Shown: piece by piece, positions 38,662 to 51,800 of the stretch
How the letters are laid out: every line of letters starts with the position of its first letter
Numbering within the stretch: position 1 is the first letter of the stretch
Assembly: GCA_964017195.1 (NCBI GenBank)
Contig: OZ024887.1
Location: 1,911,881 to 1,975,880, forward strand
Origin: Siderastrea radians
Taxonomy: Eukaryota; Cnidaria; Anthozoa; Scleractinia; Rhizangiidae
Length of the DNA stretch: 64,000 nucleotides
Direction of reading: 5' to 3'
Position numbers and translations under genes: made by a program
Notes under the pieces: model-generated
What the model was told of the DNA's origin: nothing
The model's database searches: none
The model's input: only the letters and a program-made list of their open reading frames with translations

Positions 38662-40801
38662 ATGGCGGACGGGTCGGCCGATGGTTCCTTGGCGTCCTTG
38701 GCGTCCTTGGCGTGTTTGCCGATCGAAACACAGTCTGAAGACAGTTTATACGAGGACGTGTCAGTAGAGCTTCCAGACTCGGATGAAACCCAAATCATAG
38801 ACAATGAAGAAGACCAGGTTAGGCTATTTTCAATCTCGAACGCAGATTGTTTATTCGGGTTTAATTTTTCATGCACGTGGGCGGATTTTGTAAACGTGAG
38901 ATGTCATCATAATATAGTAAGCGATATTTTCTGTTACTTCCTTTCCAGAGAGAAGTTTCATTGTTCCTTGAAATCAAATCTGGAAAGGTTTGTGGGCCAG
39001 AAAGTACGCCTTTTATTCTACCCAAACGGTGGGCTCTTAAAACCATCCAGAACTGCGTCGAACATTACATAAATAGAAAGAGCGAAGGAAGAGAACCGCG
39101 CCGGGTAAAACAGTTGTATTACAAACGAGCAAGAAGTAAAAATATCGTTCGACTTGATAGTGAGAGTGTGTTTCGTCGCTGATAGATGAATACCCTTTGC
39201 GGCACCCCACTGGAAAGAAGAAAAACGGGAGATGTATTATGTACTTGGCTGCTGATTTGGAAGACTTAAACGGTAAGCGACTAAGGCCCAGTTCAGACGC
39301 CGTACCACTCATGTGCCGTACCAAGTAGTACGTAGTTTTTTGGCAGTTGTACGGTGTCCAAATGAGTTTTTTTCGACAGATTTCAATTAGGCAAGCCAAA
39401 ATCTCAGGGAACGGCAAAGCTTGCCGCTTAATACGACCTAGGAGCCAAAATGTATTTGGTACGGCACATGAGAGGTACGGCGTCTGAACTGGGCCTAAGT
39501 TGTTTGAAAATACATTCCACACCAGTTTACGTTTGAGGCATGTTTATGTAAAGAGATAGGTAAATTGCATCCCTATTGATAATTCTCTTATTGTATGGAA
39601 TATTGAAACCCGGAGTAATATTAGTGTGCCACATTAAAACTATGTGGAAGATCCCAACCAGTGCTCGAAATTAGAAAAAATCCAGAGCACTGCCCAACTG
39701 ATACGTGACATAATTATGGTACACTAAATGGATTTTCTAAATAAAAAGGACATGTACCGAACCGTTTAGAAATATATAATTATCTGTAAGAATGCTGTGC
39801 AGTGGCCCTTTTTAGGCGTCTTTGGCGTGGAAAGGTTAAAAATTACAGTGAAGATCACCTTTCAATTGCATTTACTAAAAACAACTGCATTTACTAAAAA
39901 CAACTTTTTTGGGGGGCGGGAAGGGGTTGTAGTGATGTAAACTGTTTTGATATCTCATAAGCCTTCCATGTTTCAGTTGGGTGAGCTGCATATTAAAATG
40001 ATTATTTTTTTCTTCAGATACACCTGCACACACAGTAACCCCTCGCAGGTCTCCTCGTCTAGTTAAAAAAAGTACGACATTTTTGTCCATCAGATAGAGG
40101 AGGGGACAGGTAAAATCTCAAACACTTGCGAAGTTATTCACAGTGTGGAAAGAAGTGCAAAGCTGTCTACGATAACAGAGTCTCTGCTGAAAATTGGTAA
40201 CGACGATGTTGTCTATGTTCCAAGGAAAGCAATCTATTGGTTGAGAAAGGGTAACAAACAACCTGTTTTGCTGAAAACAGAAGAAGATTTGGAAACATGC
40301 AAGAAGGAATATGGGACAGGATCTATTAGGATAGCTTGCACAGTGGTTAATGTCAGTAATTCCTCTTCAGTTATATGTATGTATGATTTGAATTTTTCAA
40401 TACATGACAGGTTTTGTGTAAAGAGAAATCAGTCACTGAGAAAAAATGAAGTAAATATTGGGCTGGGACAAGCCAGCCAAATATTTCCACCTCTATAGAG
40501 GTGTCTGTCTTAATGTCAATTTTGAGAGAGTTTACTGTACACACATCAGGGTCGACAATGTTATTTCATTCAGGCTTAGTCAAAGGAAAGAATTGTCAAA
40601 CACAAGAATGTTATTTTAGACAATTAAAATGCTATTTAAGTAAAAAAATTTTATTTTATGTTAGTTGACAGCAGTAATGCAATCAAGAGAAGAAGAAAAC
40701 TGGATATGCAATGTGGGGAGAAGACGCAGGAGCAAAATGAATTGTGGAACGAAATACATGTAAACTTGGTGCGAGATCTGGAGAGCAAAGGCTTACTTTA
40801 G
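38662..40801 (+). CDS. Accessory gene A of the transposon, multi-exon, unknown function
   Basis: The first exon (38662-38817) starts MADGSADGSLASLASLACLP and ends at AG/GTTAGG in phase 0. Exon 2 starts at 38949 (REVSLFLEIKSGKV and on); its 3' end is uncertain. Coding-like pieces follow at about 40020-40100 (PRRSPRLVKK), 40140-40370 (LLKIGNDDVVYVPRKAIYWL) and 40656-40801 (a Lys/Glu-rich C-terminus ending ESKGLL). I did not settle all splice sites, and the 40020 piece contains a stop. The start is about 45 nt inside the transposon terminus, mirroring the transposase start at the other end. Confidence 0.45.
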
Positions 40802-40832
40802 AGATACGGAGTAGAGCACCTTAAACTTTGGC

Positions 40833-41734
40833 ATGATCATGGATGGTAAATGTTCTGGAGTGGGGGAGGAACCACAGTGGGAGGAACACCTTGAGCAGGT
40901 CATCATTCCCCCCAAAAGCAGAAAAAGAAGTGCATCCTCCAGCACCACTAGCCCTGAAGGTGGAAAATCTGACAGAAGCATTATTGAACTGATGATGTTG
41001 CAACACCAGCAAAGCATGGAAGCTGAAAGTAGGCGAGCAGAGATGTTTCAGAAAACCCAGGTAAACTTTATGTGCTTGTTTTACCCCTTGTCACTGATGT
41101 CAGTCCAAACATTATTTTGCATCATTTAGGAGCAAACAAAAGCCAGAATTGATATTACAAAGTACAGAAATGGTTGACACTATGAAATCATGAGACATAC
41201 AGTCAAGTTATTTTGTTTTCTTATTTTCAATGGTTCTACTTTTTTATATACTAAAACAGATAGGTAATTGAAACCTAATTCTTGTACAATAAACCCATGT
41301 GGAATTTAGGCTTCTGGCTGTTATTAACTTCAACAGACACCTGTTTCCCTTATTGTGAATTATTCAGCTTTCAAATTAGTTTTCCCGATAGTTGGTCTCT
41401 TCTATGAGCGTTACAATTTTTGCAATTTCTTTTGTAGCCCTATACAGGAAAGCAGCATAAATTCATCTCCAAGCCAAGCTTTTCTTCATCTCCAAGTGAA
41501 CCCTTTCAAGGAAAACATCTCAAGAATTTTAATTTAGAAGAGTGTTGTGAATTTTTAACGTCTTTAGGGCTTGGTCACTTAGCTCAAGTATTTCAAACAA
41601 ATGATGTAGACGGACCCTTACTGTTTGCCCTTTCGCATCCCCACTTTGGGGGTGTTATGCTCAACAGCATGGGCTTCACAGCAACAGAGCAACAGGTGTT
41701 GGTTAGTGGCATTCAGAGTTATCTTCATAACTGA
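40833..41734 (+). CDS. SAM-domain protein, two exons
   Basis: Exons are 40833-41060 (ATG at 40833 or 40839) and 41438-41734, joined in phase 0 with AG/GTAAAC and TTTTGTAG boundaries. The first part is acidic, then carries PPKSRKRSASSSTTSP, a likely nuclear signal. The second part ends with a SAM domain: FNLEECCEFLTSLGLGHLAQ, VDGPLLFALS, LNSMGFTATEQQVLVSGI. SAM domains mediate protein oligomerisation. It may be the end of gene A or a separate gene. Its position inside the transposon suggests an accessory role in transposition or host interaction, which is inference. Confidence 0.62.
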
Positions 41735-42717
41735 TGTCACCCATTATTATAATGCACTGTTAGCACTAAATGGTCATATTTGTTAATCAGTTACTGTTGG
41801 ACAATTTGTTCATTATTTTGGTGGCCTTCAAACAAGCAACCAAGGCTGATTTCACTCTTTTGTTTATAAATAATATTGATATTGCTGTTATGCCAGAAAG
41901 AGGGCAGTTCTGATAACAAGAGCTACCGGTAATAAGCACTACCACCATGATTGTGCAAGCAATTTATTGTTTTCTTGGTACAGTGTAGCTGTTGGAAACA
42001 TTTTCCTATAAGGCCAACCCACCCACCCCCTCATCTCCCTCCAACCCCTCCCCCCTGTTGTGTTGTTACTACATTAATCAACTCAGGTTGGATACTTTTG
42101 TGACAGTTGTTTACAGGACACAAAACATCTTCAGTCAGACTTTGTTTATTGCTGTATTACCTGTTTATACAAGGTTGTTAACACTGAACTTTTAAATCGT
42201 TTCAATTTTCTGTGCTAGCTAAATGCGGGGAAGCAAATGTGATACTAAGTTTTATTACATGTAGCCACAAAATGCAAAGTACTCTGCACAGCTATCAGAT
42301 GAAACCTGCAAAAGGAAAAAAGAATGTTGATATTACATAAAAGGCAATAAAATGGTATGTTGAGTCTAAAGGCTTTCCATTTTCTGTGTTAAATAATTTT
42401 ATTTCTAGCAACTTTTACATTGTAAAGGTGTTGCCAATTCTGAATTGTTTAGTGGGACTTGGGTAGGTGGTGGCATTTGGGATAAGGTGGGGTGGGATGA
42501 AGTGGAGTGATAGAAACTTTTTAAGGCTACCTGTAAAATTGCCACTGAGGTGCATATAATTTTGTTGGATATACAACTTACAAAATTTGTTTATGACATT
42601 TTTTTAGACAAACAATGAGATCCATAATGATAGGAATTGATCAGGTAATGCTGTTTTTTTTTGCAAACAGTGTTACTAGTCTTAACTTATCAAAACAAAG
42701 AGGCTGCAAATGGTTAA

Positions 42718-45700
42718 TTAATTAATAACCTGTTGAAGTGCTATTTCAAAGCATCGTTTGGGATACTTGTCACACACATCGTGATGCCTGCGAAGCCATG
42801 ACTTACCATCTCCAAAGCACAATTCAATTGGGTTCATATCAGGAGAGTATGGACTAATGAGGCAACACAAGAGTAATGGTTCTTGGTAGTTGTGACAAAA
42901 TTCAGTTCTGATAAGGCCTGTCTTGCTCCTACTAATCCGTTTATAAAATATCAGTGCTGAACATTTTGCATACAATTTGTTTTCCTCAGTTATAAGGGGT
43001 TTCGTTAAGTTTTGAAGTAGGAAGGTGCCAAAAGGAGAGTAGGCAGGCACAAAAGAATACAATGAAGCAAATTTCTTTATGTTAGATTTGAAAGTAGGTG
43101 GGTACTGACTCTTGTGTATCCTGGTAGTGGTACCCGGGTCCCGCCTTCTAATAAGAACCCTGAGTTATGCCACTCAATAAATGAAAAGGTGACCACTTTG
43201 AAAGAGGGCACCACAATAAACATCTGTACTCGGTAGCTGCATAGCTTTGAGGGATAGTTCCTATTGGTTCTTTGCTTTGAGCATATGATATCTTTACATT
43301 ATTTAGACACAGTATTTCCATCAGCCTTCAGCCAACTTCACTGGTGGAACATGTGCAAAATAAAATTACTGCTTGTGTGATGTGCATATTATTCTCATAG
43401 CTTTCTGATTTAGTTGGAGGTACTTCTAGTCTAGAGGAAAACAATGAACTCTCTATCCCAGGAGTGGTCAATATGCAATTTCTCCTTACATTAATACACT
43501 AGGTGAGGAGAATAAAGAATATTATTAACTAGGGGAACTGAAATTGCCTGATGTAACACCTTACTAAATTTCAAAAGCAATGTATTGTAGTCAGTAGGGA
43601 GAATTACTTTTCAGTTCAAGAAACTACAGTAAGCACTTACGGTAGAAATCCAGTCATTCCTCCTTTTTGACGTACAAGTTCGAACACCTGTTCTGAGTGA
43701 TAAATGCGGCAGTTGTCCATCACGACGACAGAACACCTTTCCTTGTTAGCAAATGAGCCTACATGTGGCAGCACAAAATGCTCCATTGCATATTCGAACT
43801 GTTGTTTATTGTATGCTCCTTCAATAGCATGAGCAGCCTTTACACCATCCACTGCAATGGCACCTAAAACACTGTACCTTGTTCCCCTTGTAAAATTTCC
43901 TTTCCGGGACACCCTCATTCCCTTTAGGCCTTGGGCATATTTTCGCTAAATTTAAGTGATGAAAAATTTGTCAATATTTAGCAATTCAACTTATTTTCAG
44001 TCAGAGGGCGGGGAGCTGGTGCAAATGGAGGAAAGCCAAATTCTCCTGACCCTCCCCTTTTATGAAGCACATTTTGTTGATGACCCCCTCCCCTCTTACC
44101 CACTCACTCCTTCCTAATATGCATGCGTAAAATTATATGCCCCCCCGCCCCCACTACCTTTTCTCTGGATAAAAATCCCCCCCCCCCCCCATTTGCACCA
44201 GCCCTTCCCACCCTCTCGGAGTATACATGTAAACTAAGCAACTGTACTTTCGGCATTAGAGAAGTTTTGTACGCAGGGCTACTCTTATACCTGGAACGTT
44301 CTATCGTCTTTTGAAGACTCGTCAACAATTAACAATTCATGCTTGTTGAACTGGGCCATGTAGCGTCGAAAATTTGCTCGTCGTCTTTCATCTCGCTCTT
44401 TTGCAATCAACTGCTGCTAAGACAACGAATACACATATTACCAACATGTAAGTACAACTGGTGTTTACATCGGTGTATAAATACCGGTATATAAGAACTA
44501 GCTGATGAAATTCAACAAAAGATCTGCCGAATTGCTTTTGATATATATGTAAGCAAAAAGGAAAGCTTATAAATAAAAAAATGCAGGACAAATCGACGTT
44601 CGGCGCTGTTTATATTTGGGTCTTCACACAAGGCTTTCTCAACATTTTCACGGTAAAAGGAAAATAAATTTTGTAATGACGAACGTTCAAATTTATTCTG
44701 CAGGAAACAAAAGTGCTACAATAATCCTCGCAAAGCATTTTTTCACCTGGATTCGCCTAGAAAGTACGGATAACAAACGAGATTTATACTCCAGTTACGT
44801 GGGGATAAAAGTAGCTTATTACTAACCTTTTTTAACAGAAAGACCAATTCTACGCAAGCAGCGGCTCAGCGTTGGAATCGAATATGTTTCTCCAGTGCGG
44901 AAATAGATCCAGTCGCGAAGTTCGTCCAAATACAACTCGGGGTATTGGTCGATAATAGAACGAATGAGCAAAAGAGCTCTCCCTGTGTACATAAAATTAT
45001 AAAAAACTATCCTTTGTGAACGTAGTTTTAGACAGAAAGTGTGATACCGGATAACAATCTACAATACAACGTAATTACAGTAATTATCTAAGCGATTCAA
45101 GCTTACCATCAATCAATCGCGCCTTTTTCCTGCGATTCAGCGAGTAGTCCACTCCTTTGGTCTCCGCGTAAAGTTTTAGCACCTTGTGGACAAATGTTTT
45201 TCCCACTTTCAACAAGCGAACTATCTCTCGTGGAGGAAGATGATGATTCACATACAGAAATATAGCCTGCGTAGCAGGCGTAAACGGGGAAGGGGAAGGG
45301 GAGCGAGATCGCGGGAGAAAAATGGGGTTCTGGGAGCTAGGGACGAGGGAACGCCTGCTACAAAACCCCCCATTTTTTCATCTCCGCCCACCGCTTTTCA
45401 GGTAATCCAATTAAGTTAACTGTCAATGCAACCACCAATCAGAAACAGGCGCACGCTTTTCTGCATGACTGACCACGCAGGAATTCAATGAAGCGCAAAG
45501 TTAGGATAAAAACTTTTTTCGAATCAGCAAAGAGCAACCTACATTGAGCAACACTCAATTGTGCTTATTTTCGAAATAAGAGACACGAAGCTTTTTAAAA
45601 TGAAAAGATTTATTAAGATAAACTCCTCTTTGCTTCTGAAAACCAAACGCGTTCAATTTTCGCTTCTTGGAAAGGTAAGCTCATAATTTATAGTAAAACA

Positions 45701-47897
45701 CGCCAGCGAAGAAACGCGATACATTTTCGATGGCATTTATTGACCGAACTGCACGTTTTTCAAAAGTTACGCGAAAGCCATAATATGAAGAATCGGACAA
45801 TTAAAATAAATATTTCAATGCCAGTTTACAATCAAAAATGTAATTTACTTTACCATGGATTCCCTACAAAGTCAACAGCTTGAGTGATGCCTTGCAACAG
45901 CAGATTTCTCTTTTAAACTACCGTCTGTTCTCAAAGAATAATTTCTTCGCTTTTGGTTCTCTGAATTCCACTGTTGAAGGTGTCGAGCGTTTCTTAGGGC
46001 TTCTTCTTCCGATTTATAGTTCTCAAAAGGCGAGTCTTCATTCCGATAACGGGATATATTTAAGCTTACACTGCCTTGAAATTCACGCGTGAAACGGTGC
46101 AATGCTTTTTTGAAATCTTCTCTGACAATGACAAAATTTCTTCTTTCTTGGACCGTATCCCGTTGGCAAAACCGCTAAAACATCCCTTCCCTTTTGAAGA
46201 GCTCTAACTGCCGTTTCTCGCTCTCGCTTCAAGATAATTTCGCTACCTGGCCTCCAAGTTCAAATCTTCTAACAGCACGTAACCTGCGATCAGGCCGAAT
46301 TTTAGCATCGCTCTCATATTCTCTTACGTGGGTCGCTCGCTAAAATAGGGCCTGATACAATCTCTCACAGGAGTTCGTGTCGGCGGCCAAATTTTGGCCG
46401 CGGGAATCTCGCAATCTGATTGGCCCTTTAACAATAGAGCTGTCAACGGAAGTAAATTGTCTACGAGATTTGCTCACAATTTTCAATCCGACCGCCATGG
46501 CCAAGGAACAAGTCTGCGGAGGTAAACGTGTCGCGCAAAGATATTCTCGTCGTTCTAGGAGAATTGTGATCATTTCTTTCTCTCCTGAGAATGGCGTCCG
46601 GTTTGACGCAAGCTGTCTCTCACGGAGCAGAGAAGTACAGCAACAGTGAAGTATGTATCCCGTTTTATCGCATCGTGTCTCCAAATTTTCATTTGAAGGC
46701 TTTCAGCAAGTATTGAAAATATAAGCAGAGTAGTGGTTGTATCCGCGTTTTACGAAACAAAACGAACAGCAAGTATCTTTCGCCAAGAGTGATCAACAAG
46801 TCAACCGATAATTCCGTAAACTTAACGATAAGCTGATGTTTAGTGAGAGCCGCACTCAGCGAGATGCTATATTTATTTTTACCTAAGTAATAAAGACTTT
46901 CAGTTTATTCATTCAGTGTTAATAATGTCGTTTTAATGATCTCTGACATTGATATCAAAGGATCTGACTAGGTTTATAATAAATGTTCTTCGTTTTAAAA
47001 TTCGCTGCTGTTTACAGATGAAATTCGCTTGTAATGTCAAATATTTATCACTTCTGGAACTAAATTAAATTACAAAACAGTCGTTTGTTTATAAACGGTT
47101 TTATTGATATCTTTTTTCTAAAGAGTGAAACTGAAGGTATTTCTCTTAATTTCCCAAGGTATTTTACGCAGAAAATCGGTGACAAATGCGTAGAGAATAT
47201 TTCCGGATACCACCTGAAATGAGAAAGGATTCAAACATGCAGCATATTTTGGTACATGACAACCTCGTCGTGTTCTGAATTTTCATTCAGTTTCAGCTCA
47301 GACAGAGCAACTATGTACAATATCGGAGCGCGTACCTTCAAGCTGTAAATTTGAACGCTAGTGCCAAGATTTATCGTAGCCTGTGATTTTCTTGTTTTTG
47401 CCGACATTTGAGGACTTTTTGCGAATGCCATTACATACACATATCGGAAATTTGCATACCGAGGAGCGTGCAAGCAAAACAAATTTTGATTGGCCGTTTT
47501 GTTGAATGTCAATCAATCAAAAAAGTGGGCGGCAGACGTTCCGTAGAAGAATTGTATTAGGCCCTATTTTTCGTTTCGCCCTTCCCACCGGAATGTTTCA
47601 CCGAGCGAAACGAAAATAGAGCCTGATCGCAGGTTAAACAGCACGTCCTCGTCAAATTACATCATTCCCGTGGGACTTACTGTCAAAAATTAACCAATCA
47701 GAATTTTGCGGCCGCTGGCGGCCGCAGAAATGAAAAAAGGGGGGTCTTTGTAGCAGGCGTTCCCTCATCCCTAGCCCCCAGTCCCCCATTTTTCTCCCGC
47801 GTTCTTGCTCCCCTTCCCCTTCCCAGTTTACGCCTGCGACGCAGGCTAACAGAAATATCACTCTCCACCGCAATGAAGTTCCATATTTGCGAGCCAT
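42718..47897 (-). pseudogene. IS630/Tc1-type DDE transposase, five exons, exon 1 interrupted
   Basis: Exon 1 starts at the ATG at 47897 (MARKYGTSLRWRVIF) and resumes at 45262 after a 2.6-kb insertion, ending 45107. Exons 2-5 are 44982-44827, 44416-44291, 43945-43641 and 42853-42718. Exons 1-2 encode helix-turn-helix segments (LPPREIVRLLKVGKTFVHKVL; YPELYLDELRDW and STL-type). The catalytic triad is Asp in LLIVDES (exon 3), Asp in VVVMDNC (exon 4) and Glu in YSPDMNPIEL (exon 5); exons 4 and 5 join in phase. Only the insertion visibly inactivates it. Confidence 0.8.
45263..47848. mobile_element. Mutator-like element with 9-bp target duplication
   Basis: Ends TAGCCTGCGTAGCAGGCG and its inverted counterpart continue as inverted repeats for about 110 bp, including GGGAGAAAAATGGGG. 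ACAGAAATA flanks both sides (45254-45262 and 47849-47857). A 9-bp duplication points to the Mutator superfamily. The interior shows no transposase, so the element is non-autonomous. It lies in exon 1 of the transposase gene. Confidence 0.8.
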
Positions 47898-48042
47898 ATT
47901 TACGTTTGAAAATGGGCGCGCTTTTCCAATCGCTGTCAGCAGTCATCGGAAGCCACCGAAAATTTGATTGACGGCAGCGAAAAACGTAACCGTCGCGTGA
48001 GGTTTAAATTTCAGTGTTCGCATTTCACTGAAAACCGCAATA

Positions 48043-48557
48043 ACAATCTTTACAAAGTTATAACAGAGCTGTACTTGATTAGCAAATGTATTATAACAGA
48101 TGGGATTCAACACATAAAAACTCTTTTGTCATAGTCCAGTGACAGTGGGAAAGATATACAAAGGCAAAATAAAAACATCGGCACGCGCGCCTTTGATAAA
48201 GTACAACGCAATTCCTTTCTAGTGTTACAATTGCTGAATAATAAAATTATGCAGGCTTTCATTTTTACATCGGAAGAAATATTAAGCAACATTTGTACTT
48301 TATTTCTTAAGTATTAAAAGTAGAATAGTTTTAATATCTATGATAAAGGCGACTGGAAAATACACTACATCAGAAGCCGCTTATTTCCCCGGCCCATAAT
48401 AAAATTATTGATTATGTATTTTGAGGCGACTTGTTTATTTAGAACTCACGTAAAATAAACTAAAAAACTTCACTTACAAAAGAGTCGTTTGGTAGCTTGA
48501 CAATGGTAGTGGGATGCTTTAACAAAGCGCTTTTAAACAATTACAATGAATAAAAGC
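48043..48557. other. Host DNA between transposon and second virus
   Basis: AT-rich, no gene or clear repeat. Confidence 0.5.
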
Positions 48558-48739
48558 AGTAGTATATAGTGAATTAAATGAATACCACCTGGTTCTCAGC
48601 GGTTTATTTTCGAATTTTAAACCCCCCACCATAATAAACAAGCTCCTTTGGTCGCTTGTTCATTATGTTGGGAGCTTTAAAATTCGAAAATAAACCGCTG
48701 AGAACCAGGTAGTATTCATTTAATTCACTATATACTACT
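48558..48739. repeat. 182-bp palindrome beside the second virus
   Basis: Two arms of about 85 bp beginning AGTAGTATATAGTGAATTAA are near-identical inverted copies around a 10-nt centre (TCCTTTGGTC, 48643-48652). They differ by a few substitutions. It ends 127 nt before the polymerase ATG. It could be a MITE or a hairpin terminus of the viral element. Confidence 0.85.
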
Positions 48740-48865
48740 TATTAACCGAAATAAACCACCCAGCATTAAAAAAAGAAGAAAATATTAAAACGAAACATCT
48801 CCTACTATTTAAAAAAATTTTTTCTAATTAGAGAAATACATATCTTTTGTTATATCCAAGTTGCA

Positions 48866-51800
48866 ATGTCTGTACTTAACATAAACATTGAAGAACTTTT
48901 GAAAGAACTTGATCCAGCAACGTTACAAGCTTTAGAGCAATTACTTGCAGAGGACGCTCCTGCTGTTCGAAAAACTATTCAGAATATATTGGATGAACCT
49001 ATTTCTGAGAAAGTGGAGAAGAGTTTAGATAAACCTTTAATTCCTAAAACTTTTCAACCGACCGCTCCTCCTCGTAGAAGGGGGAGAAAAACACAAGAAA
49101 TTTTGAGGAATTTTGGTCCAATTTCTCGAGAAAATATCCGAAATGTTACAAACTATCAGAATGAAATTCTTGATTTATATGATAATACCGAATATGAGGG
49201 AGAAGAGGCGTTGGCGTTTCAGTCGAGACCTTGAAAGAGATTTAACATCCGATTTTATGACAAAAATAAGAGAGAAAGTTCACACATCTTTCTACGCTAG
49301 ACATATTTTTTCATATCAGCTACGCAACATTCAGGAAAATTCGTCAATGGTGATGTACAGTAACAAAGGTTCGCCTTGGTTTGAACGTTTTTCTGATGCG
49401 GAGAAATGGTTGAGTGAGCGGGAAAAAGTACGTCTGGACCCTGATAACATAAATAGACCTGACACAAAATGGGTGTTTGAAAACCAATTTAATGTTGATG
49501 TAAAGGTCGTTCTTGACCGTCAGCCACTTTTAGGTACAGGACCATTACCAGATTGGCTGCGTGATTGTGCGCGTGGGCGTGCGGGTCCAATGATTGCTCT
49601 TGATACTTACCAAGACAATTTATGTCTTTGGCGCTGTATTGCGGTACACCGAGGTTCAAGACCAGATCAAAGTACAACGGCAGCACGGGAACTTGCTAAG
49701 AGTTTCTTTAACCTCATAGCTATCCCCCAAGATTGCCGAAAAACATCTTTAGATGAACTTGATGAGGTTGAAAAACATCTTAATAAAAAACAAATTTTCA
49801 AAGATTGGTTGGGTATTCGTGTATATGAGCCTGAACGTATGGAGGATGGTGAAGTGGTATGGCATCTTAGAAGGAAACCACCAGCCAAATTAACAAATAT
49901 TTTGACAATTGGAATTTACGAAGGGCATGCTTTCTTTATAAAAGATATTTCTAAGCTTGCAAAAATTTATGCATGTGTTCATTGTCGTTCAAGATTTACT
50001 CAAGCTTGCAATCTTCAACGGCATACCCAAACATGTGCGCAAGGGAAGACGGTGATTGAATGTCCGGCAGAAAAAGTTGAAGCCCACAGACAGCTTTTGA
50101 GAAAGCTTTTTATCCAAAACATTCATCTTCTCCAGAATCTCTTCGCTGGCTTGAACAAGAAGCAGTACTTCGTAAATTCACATTCACCACGCTGCTTGCG
50201 GGCATGGAGGTGAAAGATGGGTTGAGCGTGCACCTGTAGACGGTTACAACCATGAAACGAAGACTGTTTTTCAATATCACGGATGTCACTGGTATGGTTG
50301 CCGAAAATGTTACCCTTGTGATCGAAATGGAATTATTACTCATCATGACCAAACACGAGAAGATAGATTTAAAGCAACTGTTGAACGTACACAAAAGCTT
50401 CGAGCTGCTGGCTACCATGTAATCGAGGCATGGTCTTGTGAAGTAGGAGAAATAAATATTAAGTTGCCACAGACTCAAATACAAAGATATCCACACGCTA
50501 TATTGTATGACTTCGAAGCATACGGAGATAAAAATCAGAGGAAAAACCCCAACAGGCATGTTAACTATCGAAAACACACACGTTCCAATTTCTGTTAGCA
50601 TAGGTGACACTTTAGAAAGAGAACCTACCCACATCTGTGAAAAAGATCCTGCGGATTTGGTTCATAAGTTTATGGAAGAACTTGAGAGGCGTGGGAAAAA
50701 CATTCGGGACCAAGTAAGAGCAGCGTTCATACCTGAAGATATGAATATGCTTACAAAAGCACATCGCCTCAAAATGGAAGAATGGTGTAATCAGGTGCCA
50801 GTTCTTGGGTTTAACTCTGGGCGATATGATTTGAATCTTATCAGAGAACATTTCGCGGAACGTTTATCTGATACAACTAGTAAAGTAAGAGTTGCAAAAA
50901 ATGGAAACAAAATTATGTTCATTTTGACTAAAAACTTTCGCTTTCTCGACATCATAAACTACTTAGGTCCGGGTACAAGTTATGAGAAATGGGTGAAAGC
51001 CTACGAATGCGAAACTGTAAAATCGTGGTTTCCGTATGAATGGTTTGACACACCTGAAAAACTTGATTTTCGCGGACTTCCGAAATATGAGGATTGGTAT
51101 TCGAAGTTGAAGGGTGGTTATGTTCTCACGCGGGATGAATGGGATGGGTGCCATCGTTTGTTCAAAGAAAAGGGTATGCGTACCTTCGCAGACTGGCTAC
51201 GTTACTACAATAACCTCGATGTAGCTCCTGGCCTCGAGGCACTGGAAAAGTTGCGTGCTTTCTACACTGATAAAGGGATCGATATTTTGAAAGACGCAGT
51301 TAGTATTCCAGGTGTTAGTTTACATTATTTGCTCCGCGGATGTGTTGAGAGGGGCGCGGATCTTTACAGCCCGTGCAAAGAAGCGTATGAGATGTTGAAA
51401 GAAGCTGTTGTCGGAGGACCGAGCCTTGTTTTCACAAGATACCATGAAGTTGGAGTTACGAAGATAAGGTCTCATCGAATGGCGGAACCCCGTCTTTGCA
51501 AAAATATAGTGGGTTACGACGCCAATGCTTTGTATTTGTCAACCATGCTTAGAGACATGCCTTGTGGAAACGGAAGGGTCGTGCATTACAATAACGAAGC
51601 CGCCGCTCCCATACTAACACAAAGGCTCAAAGAAGAAAAATGGTTTGGATTTGCAGAAGTTGATATAGAGATACCTGAGCACTTACACCCAAAATTGGAG
51701 GAGATGTGTCCGTTTTTCTTCAACAAAGAGGTGCCTGTTGAAGCTGTTCCTCAACATATGCTTGACTATCTAAAACACACGAAGCGGAGACGGAAAGAAG

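Larger units (their letters stand above)
37864..48040. mobile_element. IS630/Tc1-type DNA transposon with accessory genes
   Basis: Termini beginning TTGCTGTTTTCAGTGAAATT (left, 37864) and, inverted, TTGCGGTTTTCAGTGAAATG (right, ending 48040) match for about 110 bp once a nested insertion in the left end is removed. TA flanks both sides, the duplication expected of this superfamily. Inside are a minus-strand DDE transposase that starts just inside the right end and plus-strand genes that start just inside the left end. Without two later insertions the element would be about 7 kb. The transposase gene is interrupted, so this copy is inactive. Confidence 0.75.

Noticed and set aside
46340..46684. 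114-codon minus-strand frame inside the Mutator-like element
   Set aside because: It lies in non-coding interior DNA with no transposase motifs; the complementary strand is also open.
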